Shown piece after piece: positions 34,300-41,290 of a DNA stretch of 64,000 nt. Below the pieces are notes generated by a model. It made no database searches. It was not told the DNA's origin and saw only the letters and a list, made by a program, of their open reading frames with translations. Numbering within the stretch: the stretch's first letter is position 1; every line of letters begins with the position of its first letter. Source of the DNA: Dyella caseinilytica (GTDB lineage: Bacteria > Pseudomonadota > Gammaproteobacteria > Xanthomonadales > Rhodanobacteraceae); NCBI RefSeq assembly GCF_016865235.1, contig NZ_CP064030.1:3720001-3784000 (forward strand), in the 5' to 3' direction. The position numbers and the translations under genes are program-made.

Positions 34300-35146
34300 A
34301 GCTCGTAATAAAGCCTGCTATCTGGGCCGTGAATGCATCGTTCGCATCGCCGGCCAGCATATGGGTAGCGCCTGGCACTTCGGCATGCCGTGCATGCGGT
34401 ACCAGGGCCAGAAATTCATCGACCGTGTGGTGAGAAACCACATCGCTGCGTTCGCCGGAAAGCAGCAGCACCGGCACCTCGACCTTGGCGGCAGCGCTCA
34501 GCAAACGCGGTTGATAACGCTCGCTCTCGCTTACCAGTCCACCGGCCAGCAAAGCCGGATCCCAGTGCCAGCGCAGACGCCCATCGGCGCCTTCGCGCAG
34601 CAGCGGACGCAATTGCTGTTCGCTCTTCCGTTCGCGCCGTTGTGGCAAGTACGCCGCAATCTGCTCGGCCGCTTCGGCATAACTGGCGAATCCGTCGGGA
34701 TGCGCTTGCATGAACGCAAGAATGCGCTCCACACCCGAGGTTTCCCAGCGTGGCGTGATATCCACCAGCACAAGCGCGCGGAACGGCGTGGGCCGAATTT
34801 CACCGGCCGCCACCAGACCAAGCAAGCCGCCCATCGACGCCCCCACCAGGATCGGCGGCTCAGGTTGGGCATGTGCCAGGCTCAGCAGATCGTCCACAAA
34901 TTGCTGCATGTGGTACTCGCCACCTGGCACGCGGTCGCTTTCACCGTGGCCACGGCTATCGAAGCTCACACAGCGGCAGCCGTGGGCGGCCATCGTAGCC
35001 GCCACCGCATTCCAGGCCCCGCGGGTCTGGCCAAAACCATGCGCAAACAGCAACGTCGGCTGGCCCGTTGCGTTGCGCACATCCACGGCCAGGGCGAGGC
35101 CGTTGGCCGTGTCGTGGGAGGTTCGGGTAGGCGAATGCTTATCCAT
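34208..35146 (-). CDS. Alpha/beta-fold hydrolase with C-terminus read through a repeat
   Basis: 312-aa hydrolase of the epoxide-hydrolase / MhpC-like group. The oxyanion region is FAHGFGQTRGAW, nucleophile Ser in GASMGG, acid Asp in LLLSGERSDVV and base His in GATHMLAGD. Substrate unknown. The natural end appears to be near GFITSLPKA; the last 25-30 residues (TWPAPEAACAQDKEERG...) are encoded by repeat copy B and are probably non-functional. Starts at 35146 and 35152 are both possible. It is divergent from a TetR regulator, and a palindrome covers its start codon. Confidence 0.82.
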   Translation of the reverse strand: MDKHSPTRTSHDTANGLALAVDVRNATGQPTLLFAHGFGQTRGAWNAVAATMAAHGCRCVSFDSRGHGESDRVPGGEYHMQQFVDDLLSLAHAQPEPPILVGASMGGLLGLVAAGEIRPTPFRALVLVDITPRWETSGVERILAFMQAHPDGFASYAEAAEQIAAYLPQRRERKSEQQLRPLLREGADGRLRWHWDPALLAGGLVSESERYQPRLLSAAAKVEVPVLLLSGERSDVVSHHTVDEFLALVPHARHAEVPGATHMLAGDANDAFTAQIAGFITSLPKASTWPAPEAACAQDKEERGRVCRYTTE

Positions 35147-35268
35147 ACGCATGAGTATGGATTGCTCAGCAGGCTGGCGTCAACCGGCCCAGCTCTCCCG
35201 CTTCAGGGCCTGCGAAAAGGCCAACGTGGCCACAGTTTCTCGCCGGTCTGGGCTACCATACGGGTATG
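35143..35268. promoter_or_regulatory. Paired CATAC/GTATG palindromes between the hydrolase and tetR genes
   Basis: CCATAC-N6-GTATGG (35143-35160) lies over the hydrolase start codon and CATAC-GG-GTATG (35257-35268) over the tetR start. The same half-sites at both ends of the divergent promoter region suggest an operator for the TetR protein. The different spacings (6 and 2) weaken the case. Confidence 0.45.
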
Positions 35269-35844
35269 AATGTCCGTCAAAAACCCGAACGCGCGCGCCT
35301 TTCCGCTGAAGATTGGGAAGATGCCGCCCTCAGTCTGATTGCCGAGCAAGGCGTCGGCGCGCTGGCCGTGGAGGCTCTCGCCCGCCAGCTCGGCGTCACC
35401 AAAGGCAGCTTTTATTGGCATTTCCGCACGCGCGAAGCCCTGCTTCAGGCTGCCCTGGAGCGCTGGGAGCAGTATGGCGAGCGCGAAGTCATCAGTCAGA
35501 TCGAAGCTATTCCCGACCCGCGTGAACGCCTGCCGGAACTTTTCCGCCGCGTTGCTCACGAGCTGCAGCCGCACCGGGTTTATGCCGCGTTGCTGAAAGC
35601 GCTGGATCACCCGCTGGTCGTGCCGGTGATGGCGCGAGTCTCCAAGCGGCGTACGGAATTTCTTCACACGGCGTACACCGAGGCCGGGCTGGAAGTGGGT
35701 GAAGCGCTCAATCGCGCTCGCCTGACCTACGCCGCCTATGTCGGCTTCCTGCAGCTGAATTTCACACTCGGTCTGCCAAGGTTGAGCCATGAAGAGTTCG
35801 ACACTTACGTCGAGCACATGATCGCGACCCTGATCCCGGCCTAA
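35266..35844 (+). CDS. TetR/AcrR-family transcriptional regulator
   Basis: 192-aa repressor-type regulator. The N-terminal helix-turn-helix (about 12-58) contains VEALARQLGVTKGSFYWHFRTREALL, the classic TetR recognition helix. The C-terminal ligand domain is not diagnostic. Divergent from the alpha/beta hydrolase, which is its probable target. An efficient terminator hairpin follows at 35880. Confidence 0.9.
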   Translation: MNVRQKPERARLSAEDWEDAALSLIAEQGVGALAVEALARQLGVTKGSFYWHFRTREALLQAALERWEQYGEREVISQIEAIPDPRERLPELFRRVAHELQPHRVYAALLKALDHPLVVPVMARVSKRRTEFLHTAYTEAGLEVGEALNRARLTYAAYVGFLQLNFTLGLPRLSHEEFDTYVEHMIATLIPA

Positions 35845-35848
35845 GCGC

Positions 35849-35878
35849 CGGGAATCGAAAATAGAGCGTCGGGAATCG
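35849..35878 (+). repeat. Two CGGGAATCG repeat units
   Basis: CGGGAATCG occurs at 35849-35857 and 35870-35878, just after tetR. The same unit appears at 47504-47512 and inverted at 47560-47568 and 47574-47582. Confidence 0.5.
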
Positions 35879-35879
35879 C

Positions 35880-35903
35880 AAAAGCAGGGTATCCCCTGCT
35901 TTT
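35880..35903 (+). terminator. Rho-independent terminator of tetR
   Basis: AAAAGCAGGG (35880-35889) and CCCTGCTTTT (35894-35903) form a 10-bp stem with a 4-nt loop; the A and T runs are part of the stem. Confidence 0.8.
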
Positions 35904-35935
35904 AGTCATTCCCTATTTACGCTTGTCCATCTCAG

Positions 35936-35962
35936 GCATTGCTGCACGTAACCTTGCAATGC
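35936..35962. promoter_or_regulatory. Inverted repeat upstream of pckG
   Basis: GCATTGC (35936-35942) and GCAATGC (35956-35962) are inverse copies 13 nt apart, about 60-85 nt before the pckG start. It could be a regulator site; none is identifiable. Confidence 0.3.
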
Positions 35963-36021
35963 CAGTTTCCGTAACTTACCGTCTTATCTCCTTTTTGTGG
36001 GTAGACCAAGGCGAGGGAAAC

Positions 36022-37797
36022 ATGACGAGCATGCTCGATTCGCTCGAACGATGGGTTCATGACGTGGCGGCTATGACCCGCCCCGCGACGATCCATTGGT
36101 GTGACGGTTCCGATACCGAATATCGGACGCTGGTGCAGCAGATGCTGCAGAGCGGAGATCTGATCGAACTCAACCAGCAGACCCATCCGGGCTGCTATCT
36201 GCATCGATCCAGCCCGTCCGACGTGGCGCGCGTGGAGCACCTGACTTTCGTTTGTACCAAGGACGAAGCCGACGCAGGCCCCAACAATCACTGGATGGCC
36301 CCGGCCGATGCGCACGCCAAGATGGATGCGCTGTTCGAAGGTTGCATGGAAGGTCGCACCATGTACGTGATTCCGTACTGCATGGGACCTATCGATTCAC
36401 CGCTGTCACGTTGCGGTGTCGAAATCACCGACAGCCCCTACGTGGTGGCAAACATGCGCACCATGACGCGCATGGGCGCGGCCGCGCTGGCTCGCATCGA
36501 GCGCGAAGGCCACTTCGTGAAGGGACTGCACTCCACCGGCGAACTCGATCCAGAACGCCGCTTCATCATGCATTTCCCGGAAGAGCTGTCGATCCAGTCG
36601 TACGGTTCCGGCTATGGTGGCAATGCTCTGCTCGGCAAGAAGTGTCATGCGCTGCGCATCGCCAGCCACCAGGCACGTAGCGAAGGCTGGTTGGCCGAGC
36701 ACATGCTGATCGTCGGTATCGAAAATCCGCAAGGCCAGACGCATTACATTGCGGCAGCCTTCCCCTCGGCGTGCGGCAAAACCAATCTGGCGATGCTGAT
36801 TCCGCCGGAGGGTTATCGCAAAGCTGGCTGGCGCGTGTGGACAGTTGGCGACGATATCTGCTGGATGCGCCCTGGCGCCGATGGACGCTTGTACGCGATC
36901 AATCCGGAAGCCGGCTTCTTCGGCGTGGCGCCCGGCACCAGCGACAGCAGCAACCCGAACGCGCTGACAACCATCGCGCGCGACACCATCTTCACCAACG
37001 TAGCCGTCACAGCTGACAACCAGCCATGGTGGGAAGGTCTGCCGGGCACGCCGGTCACTGACTGGCAAGGCCGTCCGTATGACTCCGCCAACGGTCCGGC
37101 TGCGCATCCGAACTCACGCTTCACCGTCAGCGCCAAGCAGTGCCCCACGTGGTCACCGAAGGCCGAGGATGCGCAAGGCGTGCCGATCAGCGCGATCGTG
37201 TTCGGTGGCCGCCGTCCCTCGCTGCTGCCGTTGGTCATGGAAGCACGCGACTGGACTCACGGCGTGCTGATGGGCGCGGCAATGGGTTCGGAAACCACGG
37301 CCGCTGCTACCGGCGCCGTCGGTGTGCTACGCCGCGACTCCATGGCGATGAAACCGTTCTGCGGTTATCACTACGGCGACTACTTCTCGCACTGGCTCTC
37401 GTTCGACAAACCGAGCGCCAAGCTGCCGAAGATCTTCCACGTGAACTGGTTCCGCAAAGGCAAAGATGGCAAGTTCCTGTGGCCCGGCTTCGGTGAAAAC
37501 CTGCGTGTACTGGAATGGATGATCGCCCGTGTGGAAAACAAGGTCAGCGGCGCTGAAACGCCGATCGGCACCCTGCCCGCGCACGGCGAACTCAAACTCG
37601 AAGGTTTGAACCTGCCGCGCGAGACGCTGGCTGAACTGCTTGAAGTCGATCAGGCCGGCTGGCAAGCCGAGCTGCATGCCATTGGCGAATACCTCAACAG
37701 TTTTGCCCCACGTCTGCCGGCGCGCCTGCGACAGGAACAGCAACGCGTCGCCCAGGCGCTGGAAACCTCTCCGGCGCGCAAGGCGGCCAACGCCTGA
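36022..37797 (+). CDS. pckG: Phosphoenolpyruvate carboxykinase (GTP)
   Basis: 591-aa cytoplasmic enzyme converting oxaloacetate and GTP to PEP, the gate of gluconeogenesis. The kinase loop AAFPSACGKTNLAM holds the reactive Cys and P-loop Lys/Thr, and TVGDDICWM supplies metal-binding Asp residues. FGGRRPSLLPLV and the AMGSETTAAATG lid region are typical of the GTP family rather than the ATP family (PckA). The start at 36022 has GAGG 5 nt upstream; a longer frame from 35923 runs through promoter DNA. Confidence 0.96.
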   Translation: MTSMLDSLERWVHDVAAMTRPATIHWCDGSDTEYRTLVQQMLQSGDLIELNQQTHPGCYLHRSSPSDVARVEHLTFVCTKDEADAGPNNHWMAPADAHAKMDALFEGCMEGRTMYVIPYCMGPIDSPLSRCGVEITDSPYVVANMRTMTRMGAAALARIEREGHFVKGLHSTGELDPERRFIMHFPEELSIQSYGSGYGGNALLGKKCHALRIASHQARSEGWLAEHMLIVGIENPQGQTHYIAAAFPSACGKTNLAMLIPPEGYRKAGWRVWTVGDDICWMRPGADGRLYAINPEAGFFGVAPGTSDSSNPNALTTIARDTIFTNVAVTADNQPWWEGLPGTPVTDWQGRPYDSANGPAAHPNSRFTVSAKQCPTWSPKAEDAQGVPISAIVFGGRRPSLLPLVMEARDWTHGVLMGAAMGSETTAAATGAVGVLRRDSMAMKPFCGYHYGDYFSHWLSFDKPSAKLPKIFHVNWFRKGKDGKFLWPGFGENLRVLEWMIARVENKVSGAETPIGTLPAHGELKLEGLNLPRETLAELLEVDQAGWQAELHAIGEYLNSFAPRLPARLRQEQQRVAQALETSPARKAANA

Positions 37798-37806
37798 TGC
37801 TCTGCG

Positions 37807-37917
37807 TCCTCTCCCCACCGGGGGAGAGGACTGCGGTGAGGGGCCGCTCTTGCGACGATGGTTACCATTTCGCAAAATTGCCCCCTCATCCCATCCTTCT
37901 CCCTGATGGGGAAAGGG
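37807..37917. repeat. Pair of opposed extragenic palindromes after pckG
   Basis: Unit 1 (37807-37845): TCCTCTCCCC-accg-GGGGAGAGGA followed by GGTGAGGGGC. Unit 2 (37881-37917) is an opposite-facing variant starting CCCCCTCATC and ending in a CCTTCTCCC / GGGGAAAGG stem. The pair resembles a BIME-type arrangement of the family also seen at 21917-21970; it may also terminate pckG. Confidence 0.55.
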
Positions 37918-37997
37918 TTAATCCTCTAAACCCCAGAGCCCTCACCTGCATCCAAGCTAGCAAGATGATTGCTGCTTGCATCGCCAACGGAAGCGCC

Positions 37998-38543
37998 ATG
38001 CCGCCTGCGCTCGCTGCGGGACACAACGATACAGATGACGTGCGCGCGGCCGCCGCAGGCGACCGACAGGCGTTCCAGCGCCTGTATCGCCTGCATGTCG
38101 GCCGTATCCATGGCGCCATGTTGCGGTTGTCCGGCTACGATCACGCGCGGGCCGAAGATCTGACGCAAGATGCCTTCGTGCGCGCTTGGCAGAAACTGGA
38201 CAGCTTCCGCGAGCAGAGCGCATTTGGCACCTGGCTTTACCGGTTGGCGGTGAACGTGGCACTGATGGACATCCGGGCGCGGGGCGCCGATCCGGTCGGC
38301 TATGTCGACGAGGACAGCGTTCCCGAGCATGGCGAGACCCCGTTCTGCGCTGCCGAACGCCAGGAGCTGGAACGTGCGATCGGCAAGCTCCCGCCGCGGG
38401 CTCGCGCAGTACTGGTTTTGCACGACGTGGAAGGCTGGCGCCACGAGGAAATCGCCGGCGAACTGGAGATGGCAGTAGGGTCGTCCAAGGCGCAACTGCA
38501 TCGAGCACGTGGCTTGTTGCGCAAAGCGTTGGGAGAAGTGTGA
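37998..38543 (+). CDS. ECF-family RNA polymerase sigma factor
   Basis: 181-aa sigma-70 family protein. Region 2 spans about 25-90 (RLHVGRIHGAMLRLSG then AEDLTQDAFVRAWQKLDSF) and region 4 about 125-175 (LPPRARAVLVLHDVEGWRHEEIAGEL with an HTH). ATG at 37998 has GGAAG 7 nt upstream and was preferred to 37965 and 37797, whose extra residues come from the repeat region. Its stop overlaps the anti-sigma start (TGATG), so the two are coupled. Which promoter it reads is not evident. Confidence 0.88.
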   Translation: MPPALAAGHNDTDDVRAAAAGDRQAFQRLYRLHVGRIHGAMLRLSGYDHARAEDLTQDAFVRAWQKLDSFREQSAFGTWLYRLAVNVALMDIRARGADPVGYVDEDSVPEHGETPFCAAERQELERAIGKLPPRARAVLVLHDVEGWRHEEIAGELEMAVGSSKAQLHRARGLLRKALGEV

Positions 38544-39001
38544 TGAACGAATTCGAATGGCTGCGCCAGATGCGCGACCTCAATCAGCCGGCCACCCCGC
38601 GCAACGATCTATGGGCGCGTATCGATGCCGAACTCGACGGCACGAGTCAAACCAAGCATGTGGTCGTCACACCGATCAGGCCGCCACGCCGCCACCACGC
38701 CTGGGCCGTGGCCGCCAGCCTCGCTGCCATGTTCGTACTGGCCTGCGGCATCGTGTGGCATGCGCAAACGATCCAACCCGCCGTCTCCCCCACTCTTACC
38801 GCGATGACCGCCAGCAATACCTTGCCGTGGAAACCCAGCGATCCGCGCCTGGCTGGCGCCGCCGTCGAACTGGATGCCGCGCGCATGGAATTGCAACAGG
38901 CCATCCAGCAAGCTCCCGACTCGCCCGCCCTGCAGCGCCTGCTGCAGCGGACCGATGCGCAGCAGGCCACGCTGCGCGAACTTGAAAAACATGCCGGCTG
39001 A
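38543..39001 (+). CDS. Putative membrane anti-sigma factor
   Basis: 152-aa protein with a cytoplasmic N-terminus (FEWLRQMRDLNQPATPRNDLWARIDAEL, a sigma-binding-like helical segment), one transmembrane helix (about 53-72) and a periplasmic helical domain rich in Gln/Ala (about 95-150). There is no zinc-binding His/Cys motif, so it is not a classic ZAS anti-sigma. The role is inferred from one-base overlap with the sigma gene and membrane topology. Confidence 0.68.
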   Translation: MNEFEWLRQMRDLNQPATPRNDLWARIDAELDGTSQTKHVVVTPIRPPRRHHAWAVAASLAAMFVLACGIVWHAQTIQPAVSPTLTAMTASNTLPWKPSDPRLAGAAVELDAARMELQQAIQQAPDSPALQRLLQRTDAQQATLRELEKHAG

Positions 39002-39022
39002 AGCATCCAGGAAACAATAACG

Positions 39023-39937
39023 ATGAAAAACGTCCGCTATCTGCCGCTGCTGTGCTGCCTGTGCTGGGGAGGACAGGCGCTCGCCGAAAGCCAGCTCGAT
39101 CTGAGCCACCCTGCCGCGCCCACCGTGCACGTGGAAATCACCAACGTCAAAGGCGAAGTGACGATCACCGCATGGGATCGCAACGAGGTCCATGTCGGCG
39201 GTGAGCTTGGCAGCGGCGCGCAACCGCTGACCATCGATGGTAGCGAGAACAATCTGTCGATCAAGGTGCAGGCGCAAGGCCATAACGGCTGGCTCAACTG
39301 GGGTGGCGACAATGCCATGTCCGATTCAACGCTGGACGTGAATGTGCCGCGCGGCGCCTCCGTAAAGGTCAATGTGGTCAGCGCACCACTGAGCGTCGAT
39401 GGCATTGATGGCGGCGACATCGCGGTGAATTCGGTGAGTGGTCGCGTGCGCATCCATGCGCAGACACCAGCGCTCAACGTGGTGACAGTGAGCGGCAACG
39501 TCGCTTTCTCCGGTCATGCGCAGCGCGCCAAATTGCAGACCGTGAGTGGCGACATTCTTGCCCCGTCACTTGGCCAGTCCGTCGATCTGCAAACAGTGTC
39601 CGGTCGCATCCAGGCTAACGGAGGCCCATGGCAACAGCTGAGCCTGAGCACAGTCTCCGGCGATGTGCAGCTCACCGGTGGACTCGCTACCGGCGGCAGC
39701 ATGAGTGTCGACAGCATGAGCGGCGATGTGCAATTGCAATTCCCTGCCTCACTTTCCAGCAGCATCCACGCCAGCACCTTCAGCGGCGATCTGCGCAGCG
39801 ATTTCGGTACGCCCACGCAGCCCGAGCATGGACCGGGCAGTCACCTCGAAACCGTGGCCGGTAGCGGCGACGGCAAGATCAGCATCGAAACGTTCAGCGG
39901 CGATCTGAGGATCAGGAAATCCGGAAGCGGCGAATAA
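39023..39937 (+). CDS. Exported DUF4097 beta-strand-repeat protein
   Basis: 304-aa protein with a signal peptide ending near GQALA (about 21). The rest is a repetitive beta-helix-like pattern in which TVSG/SVSG/SMSGD motifs recur about every 18-22 residues, typical of DUF4097. It lies 21 nt after the anti-sigma gene with AGGAAA upstream, so it is the likely output or sensor of the ECF system. Molecular function unknown. Confidence 0.82.
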   Translation: MKNVRYLPLLCCLCWGGQALAESQLDLSHPAAPTVHVEITNVKGEVTITAWDRNEVHVGGELGSGAQPLTIDGSENNLSIKVQAQGHNGWLNWGGDNAMSDSTLDVNVPRGASVKVNVVSAPLSVDGIDGGDIAVNSVSGRVRIHAQTPALNVVTVSGNVAFSGHAQRAKLQTVSGDILAPSLGQSVDLQTVSGRIQANGGPWQQLSLSTVSGDVQLTGGLATGGSMSVDSMSGDVQLQFPASLSSSIHASTFSGDLRSDFGTPTQPEHGPGSHLETVAGSGDGKISIETFSGDLRIRKSGSGE

Positions 39938-40022
39938 GACCAAGGAAACGGCCTCCGGATGATGGCTGGAGCAGAAACGAAAACGTGACGATGAATGATC
40001 ACGTTTTCCATTGCCACCACTG

Positions 40023-40065
40023 CAAACGCAAACGCCCCCGGCATAACCGGGGGCGTTTGCGTTTG
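40023..40065. terminator. Bidirectional terminator between convergent genes
   Basis: A perfect 19-bp stem (arms 40023-40041 and 40047-40065) with a 5-nt loop lies between the DUF4097 gene and the convergent exported-protein gene. G/C-rich inside and A/T-richer at the outside, it can serve both directions. Confidence 0.8.
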
Positions 40066-40078
40066 TAATGTCAGCGAA

Positions 40079-40984
40079 TCAGAGATCCTGGTGATACTGC
40101 ACGTAAGGGGTACGTGACTGATCCGGTTCCGGCGGCCCAACCGGTGTATTCGTGTTGTTGCCCGATGACCACAGATTCTGCGCACCAAAGCTCAACGAAC
40201 CCTGCCACGGCAGACGCCAGGTGACACCCAGGTCGATGCTGTTCCAGCGACGATCCGCGGTGTACGCGCCAGGCAACCCAATACCGGGTTCCGGTTGCAT
40301 GGTGCGGCCGATAATGCTGCCGCTGATCGGGCCGTGATCGATACCGAAGCTCAGCGCCTTCTGGTCGAGCGTGGTCAGTCCCATCAAGTTGCCCGGCAGC
40401 AGGCGAATACGGCCCATGCTTGCACCAAGCAACACGCCACTGTTGTTGTTGAACGCGAAGCGACCGTTCGCATTGACTTGCGTGCTGCTGTCGAAATCCT
40501 GCAAACCATTCACGCCAGTGACGGCACCCGGCAACACGCGTGGCAGCGCCGTGGTGTTGGGCACCTGATCCTGCGCAACACTCACACCAAGACTGTAGCG
40601 TCCGGCGTTATAGGTAGCGCCCACTTCACTGCCGATAATGCGCGGCTGGTTGACCCAGGAGCGCTGCGTAACGCCAGCCTGCGCGGTGACATTCGGCGTG
40701 ATGCTGTATTGCAGGCTGCTCGCATTGACCGTGCCGCCCGAAAGTGGATTGAGCGACAAACCGGCATTGCCTTGCGCTTGTGCGCTGGCCGTCGACGTGC
40801 TCTGTGACTGCACCAGCAGGGAACCCTGCGCAGGCTGACCGGTTTGCGAGAGCGCCTGTTGTTGCTGCAGCCACGCCATGTTGCTGGCCTGATCACCGCT
40901 CAGCGTCTGCCCTGCCGCAAGAAGCGGCACGCAGAGCAGCGGCAATGTCAGCAACAGTCGGCGCATGAGATTGGCGATTGGCAT
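40079..40984 (-). CDS. Exported protein of unknown function, possible outer-membrane barrel
   Basis: 301-aa protein with a signal peptide (LLLTLPLLCVPLLAAG, cleavage near residue 28). A Gln/Ser-rich segment (about 30-70) is followed by alternating hydrophobic/polar strands with Gly turns (YSITPNVTAQAGV, YSLGVSVAQDQ, SLSFGAQNLW), suggestive of a beta barrel, although the last residues YHQDL lack the usual terminal aromatic. I do not recognise the family. ATG at 40966 is an alternative start. Divergent from the GGDEF/EAL gene. Confidence 0.65.
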   Translation of the reverse strand: MPIANLMRRLLLTLPLLCVPLLAAGQTLSGDQASNMAWLQQQQALSQTGQPAQGSLLVQSQSTSTASAQAQGNAGLSLNPLSGGTVNASSLQYSITPNVTAQAGVTQRSWVNQPRIIGSEVGATYNAGRYSLGVSVAQDQVPNTTALPRVLPGAVTGVNGLQDFDSSTQVNANGRFAFNNNSGVLLGASMGRIRLLPGNLMGLTTLDQKALSFGIDHGPISGSIIGRTMQPEPGIGLPGAYTADRRWNSIDLGVTWRLPWQGSLSFGAQNLWSSGNNTNTPVGPPEPDQSRTPYVQYHQDL

Positions 40985-41290
40985 TACAGACCCGACCACC
41001 CCTCTCGGAGGGGCGGACTCCCGAGAATCAGTGTACCCCATTTTACTTTTTACTAACACCCTAAAAAGGGCATTTTTCTGTGCGGCAACGCGCCAAAACC
41101 GGCCTCCGGACAAGCACTTGCTGGCACGGTGGATGCATGGACCGCCCTTAGAGCCTGTCCAGGATCCCGGCACAGCCGGAATCTTGGACGGGTGTTAGCT
41201 CAGCATGCTTTCCCTAGGCGATAGCGACATGACACGATCATCACGCGATATAGTCATTCCTTATACAGCGCATGGACCCGCTCACTGACC
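40985..41290. other. Divergent gap with a near-perfect inverted repeat
   Basis: A 306-bp gap. The arms 41157-41171 and 41175-41189 (GTCCAGGATCCCGGC and its inverse with two mismatches, 3-nt loop) are the only clear structure. No T-run follows, so this is an operator or structured-leader candidate rather than a terminator. Confidence 0.45.
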
